Assembly: GCF_027789125.1 (NCBI RefSeq)
Contig: NZ_JAQFVF010000022.1
Coordinates: forward strand, 124,001-188,000
DNA from: Paenibacillus aestuarii
GTDB taxonomy: Bacteria > Bacillota > Bacilli > Paenibacillales > NBRC-103111
Direction: 5' to 3'
DNA length: 64,000 bases
Both the position numbers and the translations under genes were made by a program. The notes under the pieces are model-generated. The model saw only the letters and a list, made by a program, of their open reading frames with translations, made no database searches and had not been told where the DNA came from. Of this stretch, positions 33,081-41,966 are shown piece by piece. How positions within the stretch are numbered: position 1 is the first letter of the stretch; every line of letters begins with the position of its first letter.

Positions 33081-33389
33081 ATGAGTGTTTCTTCTAAAAA
33101 AAAGACTAGTCAAAAGGTTGCGATCATTCTTCAGGATCACGACGCTTCGGGAAAAGTCTATGTAGAGCTTCAGGGCAAGCTGTCCTCCAAGGAAATGATG
33201 GTTGAGGCTATTAAGCGGCTGCAGGATGGCATCATTTATGCAAATGAAGGCTGCACAGATCCGATCGACAGTGAGTACATTGAAGTTTTCAGCAAAAAGA
33301 GTACAGGACGAAAGGGCGAGGACTTTATTTTCCTTATTGACCGTTCCGTGGCTGAGGATTATATTGTGTCCGCCAAAATTATTAAATAA
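33081..33389 (+). CDS. hypothetical protein (102 aa)
   Basis: This is a small soluble basic-to-neutral protein starting MSVSSKKKTSQKVAI. ATG 33081 follows AAGGAGTCGGAG; the longer open frame upstream is discarded. An alpha/beta pattern is visible (KVAIILQDHDASGKVYVELQ, then MMVEAIKRLQDGIIY, then a C-terminal strand). I do not recognise the family. It is monocistronic, with a strong shared terminator downstream. Confidence 0.65.
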   Translation: MSVSSKKKTSQKVAIILQDHDASGKVYVELQGKLSSKEMMVEAIKRLQDGIIYANEGCTDPIDSEYIEVFSKKSTGRKGEDFIFLIDRSVAEDYIVSAKIIK

Positions 33390-33394
33390 TGCAC

Positions 33395-33452
33395 AACACC
33401 CCTTCCGGATGAAGTGAGGCAAGACCTCATTTCAACCAGTGAAGGGGTGTTT
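33395..33452. terminator. bidirectional terminator
   Basis: AACACCCCTTC and GAAGGGGTGTT form the outer stem. An inner stem, GATGAAGTGAGG/CCTCATTTCA, adds stability. It lies between convergent genes. Confidence 0.85.
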
Positions 33453-33467
33453 CATTAGGTGGAGCTA

Positions 33468-34430
33468 TTAGTTTCTTGTAGATGGTGCGGTTTCGACAGA
33501 TGTTAAGCGATCATAGAAATCCACATATTTGTCTCGGTCCGGACCGTTCAAGTGTGCCATTGCCGTACGTGGATGTTCATCCAGCGCACCGACGATCATG
33601 TAAGGGATGAGGTAGCCCCAGTCCCATTTTTGACGCATGGCAACCATATGCTTCTCAATGATTTCAAGCACAGGGCGAACGTCGTAGCGCGCGCCTTTCA
33701 AATAGCTAAGCAGCAGCTCTGTCGTACAGTTGCCGGCTGCGCGTCCCATTCCGTACACGGAAGAGTCCAGGAAGGTTACGCCTTTGGAAGCTCCTGCAAT
33801 CGTGTTGGAGAACGCCAGCTGCATGTTGTTGTGCATATGCAAGCCGAGCTCTTTCTCCGGAAGCAGGCGTTGGAATTTCGTTACGAGATAATCAATATCT
33901 TTATTATCCATGCTGCCGTAGGAGTCGACGATGTACACGACGTCAACTGGGCTTTTGTTAATCTCTTCAAAAGCCTCCACTAGCTCATTCTCCATTACGT
34001 GGGAGAGCGCCATGATGTTCAGGGACGTTTCGTAGCCCATATCATGGAATTTTTGGACTAGATCCAGACCTTTGTCTACATCTTTGATGTAGCAAGCCAC
34101 CCGAATCAAATCCAGCAGACTGTCTTCACGAGGCAAAATATCTTTCTCATCGACACGGCCGATATCTACAAGCGCTGAGAGCTTCGTATCGGTTTTGCGG
34201 GTAATTACGTCACGCAGGAAGGATTCATTCAGGAATCTCCATGGACCGGAGGCTCCGCCTTTTAGCAGCTTCTCAGAGTTCTTGTAGCCAATTTCCATAT
34301 ATTCAACGCCGGCTGCACTTAAACCGCGATACATGTCTTGGACAAACTCTACGCTAAAATCCCAATCGTTCACCAAACCGCCGTCGCGAATCGTACAATC
34401 TATAATCTTGTGTTGATGCTGCTTTACCAT
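33468..34430 (-). CDS. HMGL-like aldolase (DRE-TIM barrel)
   Basis: This 320-residue TIM-barrel protein is of the HMG-CoA lyase/homocitrate synthase/4-hydroxy-2-oxovalerate aldolase superfamily. The DRE-type motif appears as CTIRDGGLVNDW (residues 12-23). Metal ligands are the paired His in LGLHMHNNMQLA near 195, with the late motif GMGRAAGNCTTE near 225. There is no communication or dehydrogenase partner nearby, so the substrate is not assignable. AAAGGGG precedes ATG 34430. Confidence 0.8.
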   Translation of the reverse strand: MVKQHQHKIIDCTIRDGGLVNDWDFSVEFVQDMYRGLSAAGVEYMEIGYKNSEKLLKGGASGPWRFLNESFLRDVITRKTDTKLSALVDIGRVDEKDILPREDSLLDLIRVACYIKDVDKGLDLVQKFHDMGYETSLNIMALSHVMENELVEAFEEINKSPVDVVYIVDSYGSMDNKDIDYLVTKFQRLLPEKELGLHMHNNMQLAFSNTIAGASKGVTFLDSSVYGMGRAAGNCTTELLLSYLKGARYDVRPVLEIIEKHMVAMRQKWDWGYLIPYMIVGALDEHPRTAMAHLNGPDRDKYVDFYDRLTSVETAPSTRN

Positions 34431-34731
34431 GCTCGTAATGCCCCTTTCCCAAGCTCATAATCGCTTCTAATTTGATATAATATTATCACTTAATTCAAGC
34501 AGGCTTGTCAATGTAATCCGCTATAACCTGCTGTGGCAGCCGTTATTGCGCACATTCTTGTGATTATTATGTTATTTCTTGTGAATTAGCGTGCACGTTA
34601 GGCCATCCGCACTTGTGGTGCGTGGTGTGGCTTAAGGTGCTTGCTGCACGGGGGCTTGTGCTATGATGAAGAGAAGAAGTTCATACAACTGGGTAACTGA
34701 GCGACTGAGCATGCAAAAGGGAGAGATGGCG

Positions 34732-35565
34732 ATGGAGGAGAACGTGATGCGGCAGGCGAAGGAGACGGCAGTGAAGGCGGCGAGGCTTGCAGGCGGATTA
34801 GCTCGGACAAGCTTCGGCGGCAAGCTGCATATTGAGCAGAAGGGAGATCGCGGTGATCTGGTCACAGAAGTTGACATAAAGGCCGATCGCTTGATTGTAG
34901 AAGAGCTGCGCGCCGTATTCCCGGATCATCGGATCTATAGTGAAGAAGCGGGGGAAGGCGGAGTGGCAAGCGACTGGGTGTGGCACGTGGACCCGCTCGA
35001 CGGCACGAACAATTTTGCGTTGGGCATTCCGCTGTACGGGGTGTCCATCTCGCTTGGCTTTCAGGGACAAACTGTACTTGGCGTCGTCCATGACTCAGCG
35101 CTAGAGCTGACGTACACGGCCGTTCACGGTGAAGGCGCGTGGCTGGGCGAGACGAGGCTGGAAGCGAAGCCTGGCGGCCCTCTGGCCAAATCCACGATCT
35201 CGTGGATTCAGGGCCATGGAGTGGGCAAAGACGACAACGGCGCATTGAAGCTGCGGCACCATCTGGAGCATCAGATCAAAAGAGTACTGCGCGTCTGGGC
35301 GCCCTCCATCACCTGGGCGATGCTGGCCCGCGGGGACTTGCACGGGATTGTGCTGTACAATTCCGAAGGGGAAGATTTGTATGCCGGTTTGCTGCTTGCT
35401 CAGGAGGCAGGTGTGAGAGTGACGGATTTTGCCGGGAATCCAGTGACGCTTGTTGGCGGACATGCGGGTGAGGGGAACGGAAAGGGAAAGGCTCCTTATC
35501 TGGTGGCGGCTGTTCCGGAATACCATCAAGAGCTGTTAAAGCTGGTTCAGGAAATGGGTGTATAG
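34732..35565 (+). CDS. inositol monophosphatase family protein
   Basis: This 277-residue Mg-dependent phosphatase of the IMPase/FBPase/CysQ superfamily has metal-binding EEAGEGG (about 68) and DPLDGTNNFALG (about 87-98) intact. The late motif normally reading WDxxAG appears as EDLYAGLLLAQEAG (about 220), a divergent but recognisable form. ATG 34732 is selected because GGGAG lies 8 nt upstream. The substrate (inositol-P, PAP or other) is not predictable. Confidence 0.85.
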   Translation: MEENVMRQAKETAVKAARLAGGLARTSFGGKLHIEQKGDRGDLVTEVDIKADRLIVEELRAVFPDHRIYSEEAGEGGVASDWVWHVDPLDGTNNFALGIPLYGVSISLGFQGQTVLGVVHDSALELTYTAVHGEGAWLGETRLEAKPGGPLAKSTISWIQGHGVGKDDNGALKLRHHLEHQIKRVLRVWAPSITWAMLARGDLHGIVLYNSEGEDLYAGLLLAQEAGVRVTDFAGNPVTLVGGHAGEGNGKGKAPYLVAAVPEYHQELLKLVQEMGV

Positions 35566-35630
35566 CACAGGCGGCAATTGCAGATGCTAATGGCAAACTT
35601 TTTCAATTGTGGAAGAAAGGATGTTTTGCC

Positions 35631-36056
35631 ATGAATAATAATGCGATTCCGATATTTTTTGAATTCGATCAAGAGCGGGAAGCCCTGCTCGCACTGGATA
35701 CACTGGAGGAGCTCGGCTACAAGCCGAACATGATCACCGAAGCCAAGCCGATCCTGCATATTCATGTTGACGATCAGGAGATGACGTCTGCGATCGAGAT
35801 TGCCCAAGCTCACGGCGGGCGCTTAGTGGAGCGCAACGTGGAGACGACGGAGACTGCCGTATATGCCATGGCGTACGACTTGGAGAACTCTATCCGTATT
35901 CCTGCACATACGGTGAATGAGGATTGGACGGAAAGCTACGCCACGGCATCCTCTTCAGCTTGGAGGGACGCTGATGCGATCCCGAGCGAAGATGAAGCCG
36001 CGTTCGACCCGTCGGCAGACGACTACAACCACTTCAGCGCAGGTATCCGGCTGTAG
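35631..36056 (+). CDS. hypothetical protein (141 aa)
   Basis: I do not recognise this soluble acidic protein. The first 70 residues look like a ferredoxin-like alpha/beta fold (IPIFFEFDQEREALLALDTLEELGYKP, then ILHIHVDDQEMTSAIEIAQAHGG), similar in shape to small regulatory ACT- or MTH1187-type domains. The rest is an acidic, Ser/Ala-rich tail. AAAGGATG precedes ATG 35631. It lies 65 nt after the IMPase gene and before a terminator, so the two probably share a transcript. Confidence 0.65.
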   Translation: MNNNAIPIFFEFDQEREALLALDTLEELGYKPNMITEAKPILHIHVDDQEMTSAIEIAQAHGGRLVERNVETTETAVYAMAYDLENSIRIPAHTVNEDWTESYATASSSAWRDADAIPSEDEAAFDPSADDYNHFSAGIRL

Positions 36057-36081
36057 GGCATTAGGACGCTCCCGCTATTGC

Positions 36082-36112
36082 GGACCTATCCACTTGGGGG
36101 ATAGGTCTTTTG
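36082..36112 (+). terminator. rho-independent terminator
   Basis: GACCTATCC and GGATAGGTC pair around ACTTGGG, followed by TTTTGTTTTG. Confidence 0.88.
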
Positions 36113-36281
36113 TTTTGCGCAGGGTGGAGCGGCGCGCGGGCGGCCGGGGCTAGCCGTGAGGGGAGCGCTGGCTCGCGAGCCTCGAAAGAGATAAATCTGC
36201 TTTAGAGCAAGTACAGTGCACTGGACGAGGTGACATGTGTTTACCATTTTATCCATTTTATCCCATGTAAAAAGGAAGTAT

Positions 36282-36389
36282 TTAAGCTGTCGTCCCCGTT
36301 AAATCCGTGTGAAGTTGTTCAAGACGCAAGCCCGTGGCAGACCGACGCTGCATCGCTATGAAACTCTCAATTTTCTTTTCAACCTTCAT
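36282..36389 (-). CDS. 35-aa small ORF with a perfect ribosome binding site
   Basis: ATG 36389 follows AAGGAGG with a 7-nt spacer and reads 35 sense codons, starting MKVEKKIESFIAMQRRSATG and ending with TAA at 36282. The peptide is basic and amphipathic with no signal sequence. The frame has the composition of a real short protein and nothing overlaps it. A terminator-like hairpin lies immediately upstream of the ribosome binding site. The function is unknown; it could be a regulatory or small cytoplasmic peptide. Confidence 0.5.
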   Translation of the reverse strand: MKVEKKIESFIAMQRRSATGLRLEQLHTDLTGTTA

Positions 36390-36403
36390 ATACAATCCTC
36401 CTT

Positions 36404-36447
36404 ATAAAAAAATAAAACGCCGTCCGCTCCGAGGAGACAAACGGCGT
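36404..36447 (-). terminator. terminator or attenuator-like hairpin just upstream of the small ORF
   Basis: On the minus strand ACGCCGT pairs with ACGGCGT, with CTCCTCGGAG in the loop able to pair on itself. TTTTATTTTTTT follows, then at once AAGGAGG of the small ORF. This layout is that of an intrinsic terminator placed in a leader. Confidence 0.55.
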
Positions 36448-36824
36448 GTGCTTCACGCAGAATATGCTGATGAATTATAGAATAGCATCGTAACTGCCGG
36501 CCAACAACGCGTTGTTAAGGCAGACCCACGCACAAGTCCCCGCAAGCCCCGCCAACTTGTGAACAAAACACTATTCGAGCCCCACCCCCATGTCACCGGA
36601 GCAAGCCGCCGCAAGGCAGTCCCAACCCAATAACACCGTCCACGCCAAGGAGACCACATCTTGTACTTCACACAGAACGTGGCTGATGGGGTTTACTCAA
36701 TTTCGCAAGGCATCGCCAACCAATAAACGTGTCCACTCCAAGGAGACAAACAGCGTTATCTCCACGCAGAATAGAGCCACGCAATTATTGGATACCATCT
36801 TAACAACTAGCAGACAACGCGTTA
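36414..36824. repeat. three degenerate copies of an approximately 105-bp intergenic repeat
   Basis: Copies lie at about 36414-36516, 36631-36730 and 36724-36824. Shared blocks are CGTCC.CTCC(G/A)AGGAGAC, then ACGCAGAAT, AATTAT.GAATA.CATC.TAAC and a closing CAACGCGTT (copies 1 and 3; copy 2 is the most divergent). Open frames in this stretch cross repeat boundaries and look spurious. The rest of the 870-nt gap holds the 35-aa ORF and a terminator. TTTTA(C/T)CC-type tandem runs lie at both ends (about 36241-36265 and 36840-36873). Confidence 0.6.
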
Positions 36825-36927
36825 TGATCAAGAGGTTGTCATTTTACCATTTTACCGTTCTACCAATTCTACCTGTCAATTCATTCTAAATACATGCTTC
36901 ATAGGCAAAACGGAGGACTAGATTCAA

Positions 36928-38220
36928 ATGATCATACTTGCTTGTTTGCTTTTTATGGTGACAATCACACTCGTCATTTGGCAGCCTAGAGGACTCGGCA
37001 TCGGCTGGACAGCGTCGGGAGGCGCGCTGCTTGCGCTGCTGCTCGGCGTTGTTACGTGGCACAACGTGATCGAGGTGACCGATATCGTTTGGAACGCAAC
37101 GCTCACCTTTGTGGCAATTATTCTTAACTCCTTACTGCTCGACGAAATCGGCTTCTTCGAGTGGGCGGCTCTCCATATGGCGCGGCTAGCGCGCGGTAGC
37201 GGCCTGCTCATGTTCGTGTACGTGATCCTGCTCGGTGCAGCCGTATCCGGTTTATTCGCCAATGACGGGGCGGCGCTCATTCTAACGCCGATCGTGCTGG
37301 CGATGGTCCGCGCGCTGCAATTCGAGCAGCGGATGATCGTGCCCTTCATTATGGCGGGCGGATTCATTGCCGATACGGCCTCGCTGCCGCTGACGGTCAG
37401 CAATCTGACCAACATCGTGTCGGCCGACTACTTTGGCATCGGCTTTGTGGAATATGCGTCACGCATGCTGGTGCCGAATATATTCTCGATTGCCGCAAGC
37501 CTTGGCATGCTGTATCTCTGCTACCGCCGCCAAATCCCGCTGCGCTACGACGTGCACATGCTGAAGCAGCCGCACGAAGCGATCAAAGATGTGCGGCTGT
37601 TCCGCCTCTCATGGATCGTCCTGAGCGTCATGCTGCTGGCTTTTCTGGCCAGCGGATGGATCGCAGTGCCGATCAGCCTCATCACCGGCGTAGCCACGCT
37701 CGTGTTCCTGGTAGCGGCGCGTCGCAGCACTGCGGTGGACTTGCGCAAAATCATCAAAGAAGCGCCATGGACGATCGTCATTTTTTCCATTGGGATGTAT
37801 GTCGTCGTCTACGGTCTCAAGAACGCCGGGCTCACCGCGCTTCTCGGCAAGGTCTTCCAAGCGGCTGCGGACCATGGGCTCTATGCGGCGACACTGTGCA
37901 TGGGCTTCGTGGCTGCGCTGTTGTCATCCTTCATGAACAACTTGCCGACGGTGATGATTGACGCGCTGGCGATTCATGGTACACAGGCGGAAGGCGTAAT
38001 GCGCGAAGCGCTCATCTACGCGAATGTGATCGGCACCGACCTCGGTCCGAAAATGACCCCGATCGGCTCATTGGCTACGCTTTTGTGGCTGCATGTACTT
38101 TCCCGCAAAGATGTGCGCATTACGTGGGGCTACTATTGTAAAATGGGCTTTTTATTGACGATACCCACACTGTTAATCACCTTGACAGGTCTCTATATCT
38201 GGCTGTGGCTTCTCTCGTAG
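36928..38220 (+). CDS. ArsB-like arsenite/anion efflux permease
   Basis: This 430-residue protein has about 11-12 predicted membrane helices and belongs to the ArsB/NhaD ion-transporter superfamily. Motifs include [19 protein letters not shown] (about 110) and [22 protein letters not shown] (about 150), and the symmetric late motif [19 protein letters not shown] (about 330). ArsB exports arsenite or antimonite using the proton gradient or with ArsA. No arsR, arsC or arsA lies nearby, so arsenic specificity is from similarity only. GGAGG lies 12 nt before the ATG. Confidence 0.75.
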   Translation: MIILACLLFMVTITLVIWQPRGLGIGWTASGGALLALLLGVVTWHNVIEVTDIVWNATLTFVAIILNSLLLDEIGFFEWAALHMARLARGSGLLMFVYVILLGAAVSGLFANDGAALILTPIVLAMVRALQFEQRMIVPFIMAGGFIADTASLPLTVSNLTNIVSADYFGIGFVEYASRMLVPNIFSIAASLGMLYLCYRRQIPLRYDVHMLKQPHEAIKDVRLFRLSWIVLSVMLLAFLASGWIAVPISLITGVATLVFLVAARRSTAVDLRKIIKEAPWTIVIFSIGMYVVVYGLKNAGLTALLGKVFQAAADHGLYAATLCMGFVAALLSSFMNNLPTVMIDALAIHGTQAEGVMREALIYANVIGTDLGPKMTPIGSLATLLWLHVLSRKDVRITWGYYCKMGFLLTIPTLLITLTGLYIWLWLLS

Positions 38221-38299
38221 AAGCCTCGGCTAAACTTTAATGCCAATGTAATAGTTAAAGCTATATTAAAATAAGATTAAAATAGAATTAAAAAATTCA

Positions 38300-38328
38300 T
38301 TGACAGCTCACAACAGTTGTCATATTCT
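38300..38328 (+). promoter_or_regulatory. SigA promoter with internal operator-like dyad
   Basis: TTGACA (38300-38305), 17 nt, TATTCT (38323-38328). The spacer contains the palindrome ACAAC-A-GTTGT (38310-38320), and TGACA/TGTCA extends the symmetry outward. A repressor bound there would block polymerase directly. Confidence 0.7.
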
Positions 38329-38378
38329 TATTTCAATAAAACCAAGTAACAACATTGGAATTAAAGGGGATGATTTTG

Positions 38379-39734
38379 GTGAAAAACAACTTAGTCACAG
38401 CTTTTCAGACGAACTGGGTTAGCTTGCTTGTATCCATCGTTATTATTGCCTTCCTCTTTTTCTTGGCGAAAAAGAGATTGAGCTTCGGTTCCCGCGTTTT
38501 TATCGGCTTAGGTCTTGGTCTGGTCGCAGGGATTATCTTTAACCTGACTAAACTCGATTTTAAAAGCGTAAGTACGCTGGGTACGATTTATGTCAATTTG
38601 ATTAAAATGCTCGTCATGCCATTGGTCTTTATCCTAGTTATCAATAGTATTGCTTCTCTATCGAGCTTGGGCCAACTGCGCAAGCTTGGTCTCAAAACAG
38701 TCGGCTGGTTCTTGCTGACAACCGGTATTGCCGCCATTATCGGTCTGGTGGTTGCGCTCGCGATCGATCCAGGTAATGGGATTGCAGCGGCGGTGCCGAA
38801 AGATTTTAAAGCAAAAGAAATTCCGACGTTCTCGCAAGTTATTCTCGATCTGGTACCTTCCAACCCATTCAGCGATGCAGCTAGCGGCAAAGTGGTGCCG
38901 GTGCTGATCTTCGCGATCTTCGTGGCAGTAGCGATTGTCCATGTAGGTTCCAAAAAGCCGGAAGCTGTGGCTCCGCTCAAAGCACTGATCACATCGGCGA
39001 CAACAGTGATCCATCAAGTTGTTAAATATGTCATCCGCTTGACACCATACGGTGTGTACGCTTTGATTGCAGCGATGGCCGGCAAATACGGCTTGGAAAC
39101 ATTGGCCCCGCTTGCTAAAGTCATTTTAACTTCTTACGTGGCATTAATTATTCACTTCGTACTCGTCTTTGGTGGTTTAGTCTTGCTGGTGGCGAAAGTT
39201 AACCCGATTAAGTTTTTCAAAAAGGCGTATCCGACGATTGCCGTTGCTTTCACTACACGCAGCAGCTACGCGACGCTGCCTGTTAACTTGGAAGTCATTA
39301 CGAAGCGCTTGCGCGTTTCCCCGCGTATCGCCAGCTTCGTGGCTCCGCTTGGCGCAACGATGAACTTTAACGGCTGCGGCGGGGTATGGCCGGCAGTAGT
39401 TGCGGTTTTCGTGGCAAAAGTATACAACCTGCCAATGAGCGCTTCGCAATATGTATTGCTGATTCTTGTAGCTGTGATCTCGTCCATCGGTGTGGCTGGG
39501 GTTCCGGGTCCGGCAGCGATCTCCACAACGGTTGTATTGACAGCGCTGGGTCTGCCGCTTGAAGGTATGGGTCTTGTGCTCGGCGTTGAAGCGCTGATCG
39601 ACATGGGCCGTACGGCAGTTAACGCAACGGGTACAACGGTTACATCACTTCTGGTCGCTGAATCCGAAGGTGAATTTGATCGGGAAGCCTTCGATCGGGA
39701 TGAAGAAGACGAACTTGAAGTTGCGACAGCTTAA
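38379..39734 (+). CDS. tcyP: TcyP-like sodium/proton:cystine (dicarboxylate/amino acid:cation) symporter
   Basis: This is a 451-residue member of the DAACS family (glutamate/dicarboxylate carrier fold), closest in feel to the cystine importer TcyP/YhcL. Eight membrane helices and two re-entrant loops are expected. Motifs FTTRSSYATLPV (about 288, hairpin 1), ATMNFNGCGGVWPA (about 326) and GVPGPAAISTT (about 377) are present; the acidic tail is EFDREAFDRDEEDELE. GTG 38379 is chosen from AAAGGGG spacing. Cystine specificity is inferred. Confidence 0.8.
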   Translation: MKNNLVTAFQTNWVSLLVSIVIIAFLFFLAKKRLSFGSRVFIGLGLGLVAGIIFNLTKLDFKSVSTLGTIYVNLIKMLVMPLVFILVINSIASLSSLGQLRKLGLKTVGWFLLTTGIAAIIGLVVALAIDPGNGIAAAVPKDFKAKEIPTFSQVILDLVPSNPFSDAASGKVVPVLIFAIFVAVAIVHVGSKKPEAVAPLKALITSATTVIHQVVKYVIRLTPYGVYALIAAMAGKYGLETLAPLAKVILTSYVALIIHFVLVFGGLVLLVAKVNPIKFFKKAYPTIAVAFTTRSSYATLPVNLEVITKRLRVSPRIASFVAPLGATMNFNGCGGVWPAVVAVFVAKVYNLPMSASQYVLLILVAVISSIGVAGVPGPAAISTTVVLTALGLPLEGMGLVLGVEALIDMGRTAVNATGTTVTSLLVAESEGEFDREAFDRDEEDELEVATA

Positions 39735-39742
39735 AAGGATAG

Positions 39743-39780
39743 AAAGGCACCTGCATCTTTTGGATGCGGTGCCTTTTTTG
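39743..39780. terminator. bidirectional terminator
   Basis: AAAGGCACC(T)GCATC and GATGC(G)GTGCCTTT form the stem, followed by TTTTTG; it lies between convergent genes. Confidence 0.88.
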
Positions 39781-39781
39781 T

Positions 39782-41044
39782 TTACAGCGCTGCTGCGCTT
39801 TTGCCCGCCGTATAACCGGTGGCGAAAGCTGCGGTGATATTGTAACCGCCAGTGTATCCGTGGATGTCCAGAATTTCGCCGCAGAAAAACAATCCGCTCA
39901 TCAGCTTGGATTGCATCGTGCCGGGATCGATCTCTTTCAGATGAACGCCGCCGCCGGTGACGAACGCTTCTTCCAAAGACAATGTCCCGTTTACATGAAC
40001 CGGAAAAGCTTTTATCATTCGGCACAGCGTCAGCCAATTCGCTTTCGGGATGTTATCATACGTGAGCAGTTCGTCCAGCTCAGCTTTGTTCAAGAGAAGC
40101 GGGATCAAGCGCTCAGACAGCATGCTTCTGAGCACATTCTTGATCGCTTTTTTGGCATCGTTTTTGGCCAGGGCCATGCTCTGTTGGTAAATCTCATCGA
40201 CCGTCAGTTCAGGGAAGAGGTCAATGGTGAGCATCACTTCTTTGCGGTCCGATTTCGCCAGCTCTTTGACCACGAACTGGCTGCAGCGGAGCGCGATTGG
40301 GCCCGATAGGCCGAAATGCGTAAACAGCAGGTCGCCGTTGTGGGCGATCAGCGCTTTTCCTTTGGCGTTCCAGACGGATAGCGTCACGTCACGCAAGGAA
40401 AGCCCCTGCAGCTCGCGGCTGCGGATGAAAGGCTCGCTCGAGGTCAGCGGGACCTCGGTCGGGAAGAGCGGCGTGATCGTATGCCCCGCAGCCTCAGCCC
40501 AGGCGTACCCGTCGCCTGTTGAGCCTGTGTGGGGTACGGAGCACCCGCCGGAGGCGATAATGACCGCGTCGCTGCGCAGCGTTTCGCCGGCATGCAGGCG
40601 AACACCTTCGACGCGCCCGTCTTGGTAGAGCACCTGCCGGACCGGGCTGTTCGTCCGGATCTCAACGCCTTGCCGGCGTACCTGGCCGATGAGGGCGTCA
40701 ACGACGGTTTTGGCTTTGTCGCTGACGGGAAACATCCGCCCGTTATCCTCTTCTTTGAGGGCGATGCCGAGATTCTCAAAAAAAGCGATGATATCTTTGT
40801 TGCTGAAATGAGCGAGCGCGCTGTACAAAAAGCGGCCATTGCCCGGAATATGCTTAATCAGCTCATCCATGTCTTTATTATTCGTTACGTTGCAGCGCCC
40901 GCCGCCGGAGATGCCGAGCTTGCGGCCGAGCTTGTCGCCTTTATCCACAAGCAGCACCTTCGCGCCTTCCGCACTTGCGGCAACACTGGCCATCAAGCCG
41001 GCAGAACCGCCGCCGATGACAATCACATCATATTTCATGTTCAT
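39782..41044 (-). CDS. BaiN/YtfP-family (HI0933-like) flavoprotein
   Basis: This 420-residue FAD-dependent protein has the N-terminal Rossmann motif [18 protein letters not shown] (residues 7-24) and family signature [16 protein letters not shown] (about 40-55). Mid-protein [20 protein letters not shown] and C-terminal [19 protein letters not shown] complete the HI0933 pattern. Members include the bile-acid reductase BaiN, but most, like YtfP, have no known substrate. It starts at ATG 41044 and is monocistronic. Confidence 0.88.
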   Translation of the reverse strand: MNMKYDVIVIGGGSAGLMASVAASAEGAKVLLVDKGDKLGRKLGISGGGRCNVTNNKDMDELIKHIPGNGRFLYSALAHFSNKDIIAFFENLGIALKEEDNGRMFPVSDKAKTVVDALIGQVRRQGVEIRTNSPVRQVLYQDGRVEGVRLHAGETLRSDAVIIASGGCSVPHTGSTGDGYAWAEAAGHTITPLFPTEVPLTSSEPFIRSRELQGLSLRDVTLSVWNAKGKALIAHNGDLLFTHFGLSGPIALRCSQFVVKELAKSDRKEVMLTIDLFPELTVDEIYQQSMALAKNDAKKAIKNVLRSMLSERLIPLLLNKAELDELLTYDNIPKANWLTLCRMIKAFPVHVNGTLSLEEAFVTGGGVHLKEIDPGTMQSKLMSGLFFCGEILDIHGYTGGYNITAAFATGYTAGKSAAAL

Positions 41045-41117
41045 AAAGCCCCTACATCTATATTTTCTATCATCATAGCACGCACTGCGCCTAGTTCAAA
41101 ACGAAAGGACAGGAAAC

Positions 41118-41183
41118 TCTCAGCTAACTTTCAACCGGCTTTCAACTTCTGTTCATCGGGTGTTCATTTGGGCGCACTATGAT
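41118..41183 (+). promoter_or_regulatory. promoter with five 11-bp direct repeats (TTCA-box array 1)
   Basis: Half-sites CTCAG, TTCAA, TTCAA, TTCAT and TTCAT begin every 11 bp from 41119 to 41163. TATGAT (41178-41183) starts 15 nt after the last half-site. Layout is as in arrays 2-5: repeats replace the -35 region, as expected for an OmpR-type activator. Confidence 0.7.
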
Positions 41184-41245
41184 TGTAATATTGAGCTTAC
41201 GAAAGTGAGCGAAAATTACATGAATACATAAGAAAGGTGTGTTTT

Positions 41246-41884
41246 ATGCAAATATCCAGTTCTACAACGAACGCCCTGTACAAACAGCACTCACTCAGCT
41301 TCTCGAGCAGTTCGGCGGGCAGCAGTTCAACCACGAATTCAGCGAAAAGCAAGAAGTCTGACAGTGATTCCCTCGAACTGAGTCCGGAGGCGCAGGAGCT
41401 GCTGGCGAAGCTGAGAAATTATGCTTCAGCTGCAGACTTAACAACGGATAATTCCAGCGACAGCAGCGATTCGGTTAGCTCTGCGACCGATTCAACCAGC
41501 AGCACATCCAGCAGTCCATCCAGTACGACCAAGATCTCTGCGGAAGACCTCGATGAATTATTGGAACAACTGAGCAGCCAAGGTATAGATGCATCTAACG
41601 GTACCCAAAGGCCAATGGGACCTCCGCCAGGGGGAAGGCCTCCTGGTGGACCTCCCCCTGGCGGTGGCCCAGGCGGTCCCGGCGGATCGGATTCCACTTC
41701 GTCTACGGATGGAACGGATTTGAAGGCAATTCTGCAAGCTCTTACGGACGAGGACGATGATGATACGACTGACAGCAGTCAAGACAGCAGCAGTCAGAAC
41801 AGCGCCACGACTTCATCGAGCTCCTCCCATATGCAAGAACTGCTTCAACGGGCGTACGGCGCAAGAAAGACACAGCAAAGCTAA
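41246..41884 (+). CDS. Ser-rich low-complexity protein
   Basis: This 212-residue protein has no recognised domain and no signal peptide. It is dominated by Ser, Thr and Asp. A short ordered segment, LELSPEAQELLAKLRNYA, lies near 47-64 and another, ISAEDLDELLEQLSSQGID, near 96-114. A Pro/Gly tract (RPMGPPPGGRPPGGPP, about 122-148) precedes a further Asp/Ser tract and a basic C-terminus. AGAAAGGTGTG precedes ATG 41246. It is preceded by the 11-bp repeat array and followed by a terminator, so it is a single-gene member of the proposed regulon. Confidence 0.7.
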   Translation: MQISSSTTNALYKQHSLSFSSSSAGSSSTTNSAKSKKSDSDSLELSPEAQELLAKLRNYASAADLTTDNSSDSSDSVSSATDSTSSTSSSPSSTTKISAEDLDELLEQLSSQGIDASNGTQRPMGPPPGGRPPGGPPPGGGPGGPGGSDSTSSTDGTDLKAILQALTDEDDDDTTDSSQDSSSQNSATTSSSSSHMQELLQRAYGARKTQQS

Positions 41885-41902
41885 TCATCAGCGTTTCACA
41901 TT

Positions 41903-41954
41903 AAAAGCGATAGAACCAAGGAGCTGCGCGGGCTTCTGGCGCTATCGCTTTTTT
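41903..41954 (+). terminator. rho-independent terminator
   Basis: AAAAGCGATAG and CTATCGCTTTT pair across a 28-nt loop and are followed by TT(T); it ends the Ser-rich gene. Confidence 0.8.
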
Positions 41955-41966
41955 CATGCTCGTAAC

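Noticed and set aside
36453-36889. Two open frames of 72 and 99 codons in the repeat region
   Set aside because: They cross the repeat boundaries, lack ribosome binding sites, and their sequence is explained by the repeated DNA.
41118-41172. CRISPR or satellite array as explanation for the 11-bp repeats
   Set aside because: The unit is far too short, only the TTCAG half is conserved, and each array stops at a fixed distance from a -10 element; a regulator binding array fits better.
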